Below are positions 5,470-7,949 of a DNA stretch of 7,949 nucleotides, piece by piece. Source of the DNA: Bacteroidales bacterium (GTDB lineage: Bacteria; Bacteroidota; Bacteroidia; Bacteroidales; UBA10428); assembly GCA_016938095.1 (NCBI GenBank), contig JAFGVG010000344.1:1-7949 (forward strand), in the 5' to 3' direction. Within the stretch, counting starts at the first letter, position 1, and the number at the start of each line of letters is the position of its first letter. The notes beneath the pieces were generated by a model. That model ran no database searches and was not told the origin of the DNA. It saw only the letters and a program-made list of their open reading frames with translations. The position numbers and the translations under genes are program-made.

Positions 5470-7035
5470 TTATCGGGGAGACATGGTAATCACCGGGACG
5501 ATCATTTCTTCCATGGAAATGCCTCCATGCTGAAAAGTGTTCCGGTAATAGCTTACATAATGGTTATAGTTATTTGGATAGGCCAGAAAATCGGTATTCA
5601 TGGCGAAAATATAACCCGAACTGACATCGATTTTGGGCAGGTGGGCGGCGTGGGGATCTTTTATTTCAAAAACTTCGCGGGGGTTATAGTTCAGGTTTTT
5701 GCCCACTTTGTATCGCAGGTTAACCGATGTTTTACGGTCGCCAATAACTTTAAGCGGATTATTCACCCTGATGGAACCATGATCGGTGGTGAAAACAACG
5801 GTTATGTCATTTTCGGCCATTAACCTGATGATGTCGAGCAGCTGGGAATGCCGGAACCAGGAAAGCACGAGTGACCGGTAGGCCGAATCATCCACCGCGA
5901 GCTCACGGATCATCTCGAGTTCGGTATTGGCATGTGACAACAGGTCGATAAAGTTGTACACGATTACCACCAGATCGTACTGCAACAGATTGGCAAACTG
6001 GTCGACCAGCTTTTTCCCGCTTTTGGCATGAACTACTTTTTCGTAAAACAACCGGTATTTTTTTCCCAGGCGGGTTAATTGTCGTTGCAGCAATTCTTCT
6101 TCGTTCAGGTTTTTTCCGCCTTCTTCATCGTCATTAAGCCAGAGTTGCGGGTTCAATGCTGCAATATCGCGCGGCATCAGTCCTGCAAACATAGCGTTTC
6201 GGGCATATTGCGTGGATGTAGGCAATATTGAACAAAACAGCCCGTCATCTTTAAGGGTATAGTATTCGTTGATAATGGGGTAGAGCACACGCCACTGATC
6301 GAGCCTCAGGTTATCGATAAGGATGACAAAAACCTTTTTCGACTGTTCAACAAGGGGAATGATTTTTTCCCTAAAAATACCGGTGGACATCAGGGGCTTT
6401 TCCTTACAATTGCCCGAAAACCATGAAAGGTAATTATTCCGGATAAATTTGCTAAAGCCCAGACCTGCTTCGGTTTTCTGCATTTTGAAGACTTCAACCA
6501 TACCCGAATCCCCGGCACGTTCCAGCTCGAGTTCCCAGTAAACCAGCTTACGGTAGATAATTTCCCAGTCAGAAAAATCACGTGCATTGTTAATTTGCTC
6601 ACCCAGCAATCGGAATTCTGCCTGGTAAGCAGTATTGGTCTCGCGTGTGATGAGTTTTTTTGTATCGAGATTTTTCTTAATGGAAAGCAGTATCTGGTTG
6701 GGATTAACGGGCTTAATCAGGTAATCGGCTATTTTTGAACCGATAGCCGTTTCCATAATATGTTCTTCCTCATTTTTGGTAATCATAACAACCGGTATGG
6801 CAGCGTTGAGCAGTCTTATTTTGTTAAGGGTTTCAATTCCGCTGAGCCCGGGCATGTTTTCATCGAGTAATACGAGGTCGAAGTGCTGCGATTGAATTAA
6901 ATCCACGGCATCGTTACCGTTGTTGGCGGTTTCAATATGATATCCTTTCTCCTGCAGGAAAATTATATGAGGCCGGAGCAGATCAATTTCATCGTCTGTC
7001 CATAGGATGCGTGTTTTTTTTCCTTCGGTATTCAT
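5470..7035 (-). CDS. porX: PorX: response regulator with PglZ (alkaline-phosphatase-fold) domain, T9SS regulator
   Basis: A 521-residue protein with the complete PorX layout. The receiver domain (about 8-125) has the acidic pair D14/D15, phosphoacceptor D58 (VLLDENMPG), T86 and K108 (LIKPV), so it should be phosphorylatable. A helical linker (about 126-225) follows, then the PglZ domain (about 232-521). Its likely metal-site and nucleophile residues are D241 (VILIDNLR), T273 (LPTSTQYAR), D364 and H368 (FIDLLSH), D418 and H419 (FTTDHGS) and H503 (FQHGG). In Porphyromonas, PorX works with the sensor PorY to control expression of T9SS genes. The PglZ domain has been reported to be a zinc-dependent phosphodiesterase acting on oligonucleotides. 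There is no DNA-binding output domain, signal peptide or membrane segment. The start at 7035 is fixed by an ATGA overlap with the upstream porW-like stop. The gene ends in two in-frame TAA codons (5472-5467). A role in BREX defence, suggested by PglZ alone, is excluded by the receiver fusion and context. Confidence 0.95.
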   Translation of the reverse strand: MNTEGKKTRILWTDDEIDLLRPHIIFLQEKGYHIETANNGNDAVDLIQSQHFDLVLLDENMPGLSGIETLNKIRLLNAAIPVVMITKNEEEHIMETAIGSKIADYLIKPVNPNQILLSIKKNLDTKKLITRETNTAYQAEFRLLGEQINNARDFSDWEIIYRKLVYWELELERAGDSGMVEVFKMQKTEAGLGFSKFIRNNYLSWFSGNCKEKPLMSTGIFREKIIPLVEQSKKVFVILIDNLRLDQWRVLYPIINEYYTLKDDGLFCSILPTSTQYARNAMFAGLMPRDIAALNPQLWLNDDEEGGKNLNEEELLQRQLTRLGKKYRLFYEKVVHAKSGKKLVDQFANLLQYDLVVIVYNFIDLLSHANTELEMIRELAVDDSAYRSLVLSWFRHSQLLDIIRLMAENDITVVFTTDHGSIRVNNPLKVIGDRKTSVNLRYKVGKNLNYNPREVFEIKDPHAAHLPKIDVSSGYIFAMNTDFLAYPNNYNHYVSYYRNTFQHGGISMEEMIVPVITMSPR

Positions 7036-7949
7036 TGGTAATGCTGATTGTAATATAGCAGGTAACGGTCAAAGGACTTGTCTTCAGTCAATGTTTTCAG
7101 GTTAAAGGAGGAGATAATAAAAGGCTGCAGGGTTATTTCGGGCAAATCTTTCAAGATGTCAGATGAAGCACTGATGGCATTGAGGTATCCGTTTGCTTCT
7201 GTGGCATTCGGGAAGGTTTTAACGGAAATAAGGTTTTGCGTGTTGTTTAGGTTAATGATCTCCACTATGAGGTTGAGGTTATCAAAATGATCGAGGTTAA
7301 AATTAATTATGTTGAATACCAACTGGTTGAGGTTTACCCTACGGTCAACAGCAAAGGCAAATACATGTGAAAAGTCGGGGTTATAGGCGTATAGTTCCTG
7401 GCTTATTTTGGTTTCTTCTGCTTGTTTTAGTTCGGGTTGATCTGTATCCATATACCTGATGAGGTTTTGGGCATCGCTGGCGATATCGGTTTTGGGGTAG
7501 GTTTTGGTGATGGCTACAAGTTTTTCCCTGAACAGGGCCCGGTCGATTGTTTTTCCTTCGGCAAGCACTCCCAGGTAAGTAAATTGTGGCAATAAGGCAT
7601 GATTGGGGTACGTTTTAACGGCATTTTCACTGCGGGCTATTACTTCGGTGTAATTTCCCTGAAGGTAAAGGTCATAGCTTTGTTTGTAATAATCTGTGAC
7701 AGCCTGATCTTGTTTTTCGAGTTCCCTGAAATATTCAGGGTTTGAAAGTACCTGTGCATACATGCTTTCCGGAAATTTACCGATGATCAGGTTTTTATAA
7801 TAATCGGCCATGGCCGGGTTATTCTCGTCTTTGGCAATGCCATAAAGGTTGTAATATGCAGGGAGCAGGTAAGGTGAACCGGGATACCGTTTGACCAATT
7901 CCCTGAAAGATTCACCGGCCTTCCCCAAATCTTTCAGCTCATCGCGGTA
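7032..7949 (-). CDS. porW: PorW/SprE-like TPR lipoprotein of T9SS, C-terminal part
   Basis: The frame is open to the right edge, so only the last 305 residues are present. The first in-track start, a TTG at 7928, is internal. The segment reads as TPR-type helical repeats: YRDELKDLGKAGESFRELVK with YPGSPYLLPAYYNLYGIAKD, then YYKNLIIGKFPESMYAQVLSNPEYF, then YYKQSYDLYLQGNYTEVIA. After that comes a C-terminal alpha/beta domain ending KSFDRYLLYYNQHY. The block ADYYKNLIIGKFPESMYAQVL and the C-terminal pattern ending in a YL-x-YY/FH motif match what I recall of PorW (Porphyromonas) and SprE (Flavobacterium). These are lipoproteins needed for T9SS function and gliding. The N-terminal lipobox would lie off the window. 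Its TGA stop lies within ATGA, shared with the porX start, so the two are probably translationally coupled. A different TPR lipoprotein is possible, but the porX linkage favours PorW/SprE. Confidence 0.78.
   Translation of the reverse strand, partial: YRDELKDLGKAGESFRELVKRYPGSPYLLPAYYNLYGIAKDENNPAMADYYKNLIIGKFPESMYAQVLSNPEYFRELEKQDQAVTDYYKQSYDLYLQGNYTEVIARSENAVKTYPNHALLPQFTYLGVLAEGKTIDRALFREKLVAITKTYPKTDIASDAQNLIRYMDTDQPELKQAEETKISQELYAYNPDFSHVFAFAVDRRVNLNQLVFNIINFNLDHFDNLNLIVEIINLNNTQNLISVKTFPNATEANGYLNAISASSDILKDLPEITLQPFIISSFNLKTLTEDKSFDRYLLYYNQHYQ

Noticed and set aside
5470..7035. PglZ domain as a sign of a BREX or other phage-defence system
   Set aside because: The domain is fused to an N-terminal receiver with an intact phosphoacceptor, the PorX architecture. 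No BREX genes (brxC, pglX, brxL) are nearby, and the neighbours are T9SS and housekeeping genes.
7926..7928. TTG at 7928 as the start of the TPR gene
   Set aside because: The frame continues to the edge, and the residues before it (YRDELKD) complete a TPR-like helix, so the gene is truncated by the window.

Overview
The window looks like chromosomal DNA of a Bacteroidota bacterium, probably of the Bacteroidales/Marinilabiliales type. This rests on gene content: a PKD-repeat protein with a C-terminal type B (CHU_C) sorting domain, a PorP/SprF partner, the response regulator PorX, a PorW/SprE-like TPR protein and the Bacteroidota form of alanine dehydrogenase. Starts lack clear Shine-Dalgarno sequences, and two intergenic regions have plausible Bacteroidota-type promoters (TTTG or TTG, about 20 nt, then TAnnTTTG-like). 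No phage, plasmid, CRISPR, rRNA or tRNA genes were seen. The assignment to order is a guess.

Left part, plus strand (2-2716): the 3' part of a large secreted or surface PKD protein, followed 3 bp later by a PorP/SprF outer-membrane protein. This is the usual type IX secretion (T9SS) cargo/partner pair. The cargo carries five complete PKD domains plus the end of a sixth, and its cysteines follow a pattern that suggests disulfides between neighbouring domains.

Middle (2717-2897): a 181-bp gap between convergent genes, largely filled by a 123-bp imperfect palindrome (2720-2842) whose arms pair in a single register. It looks like a mobile or REP-like repeat and may also act as a terminator.

Right part, minus strand (2898-7949), in transcription order: porW/sprE-like gene (3' end only), porX, tsaE, ald, then a small class I methyltransferase. 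porW and porX overlap by ATGA and porX-tsaE are 17 bp apart, so these three are very likely one operon. ald follows after a 76-bp AT-rich gap with its own candidate promoter. The methyltransferase follows after 103 bp, also with a candidate promoter.

How they fit together: PorX is the cytoplasmic response regulator of T9SS (receiver plus PglZ phosphatase-fold domain) and PorW/SprE is a T9SS accessory lipoprotein. The right half therefore encodes T9SS regulation and assembly, and the left half a T9SS substrate with its membrane partner. TsaE (t6A tRNA modification) and Ald are housekeeping neighbours. The most original observations are the inter-domain cysteine pattern, the palindromic element, the porW-porX coupling and an altered dinucleotide-binding motif in Ald.
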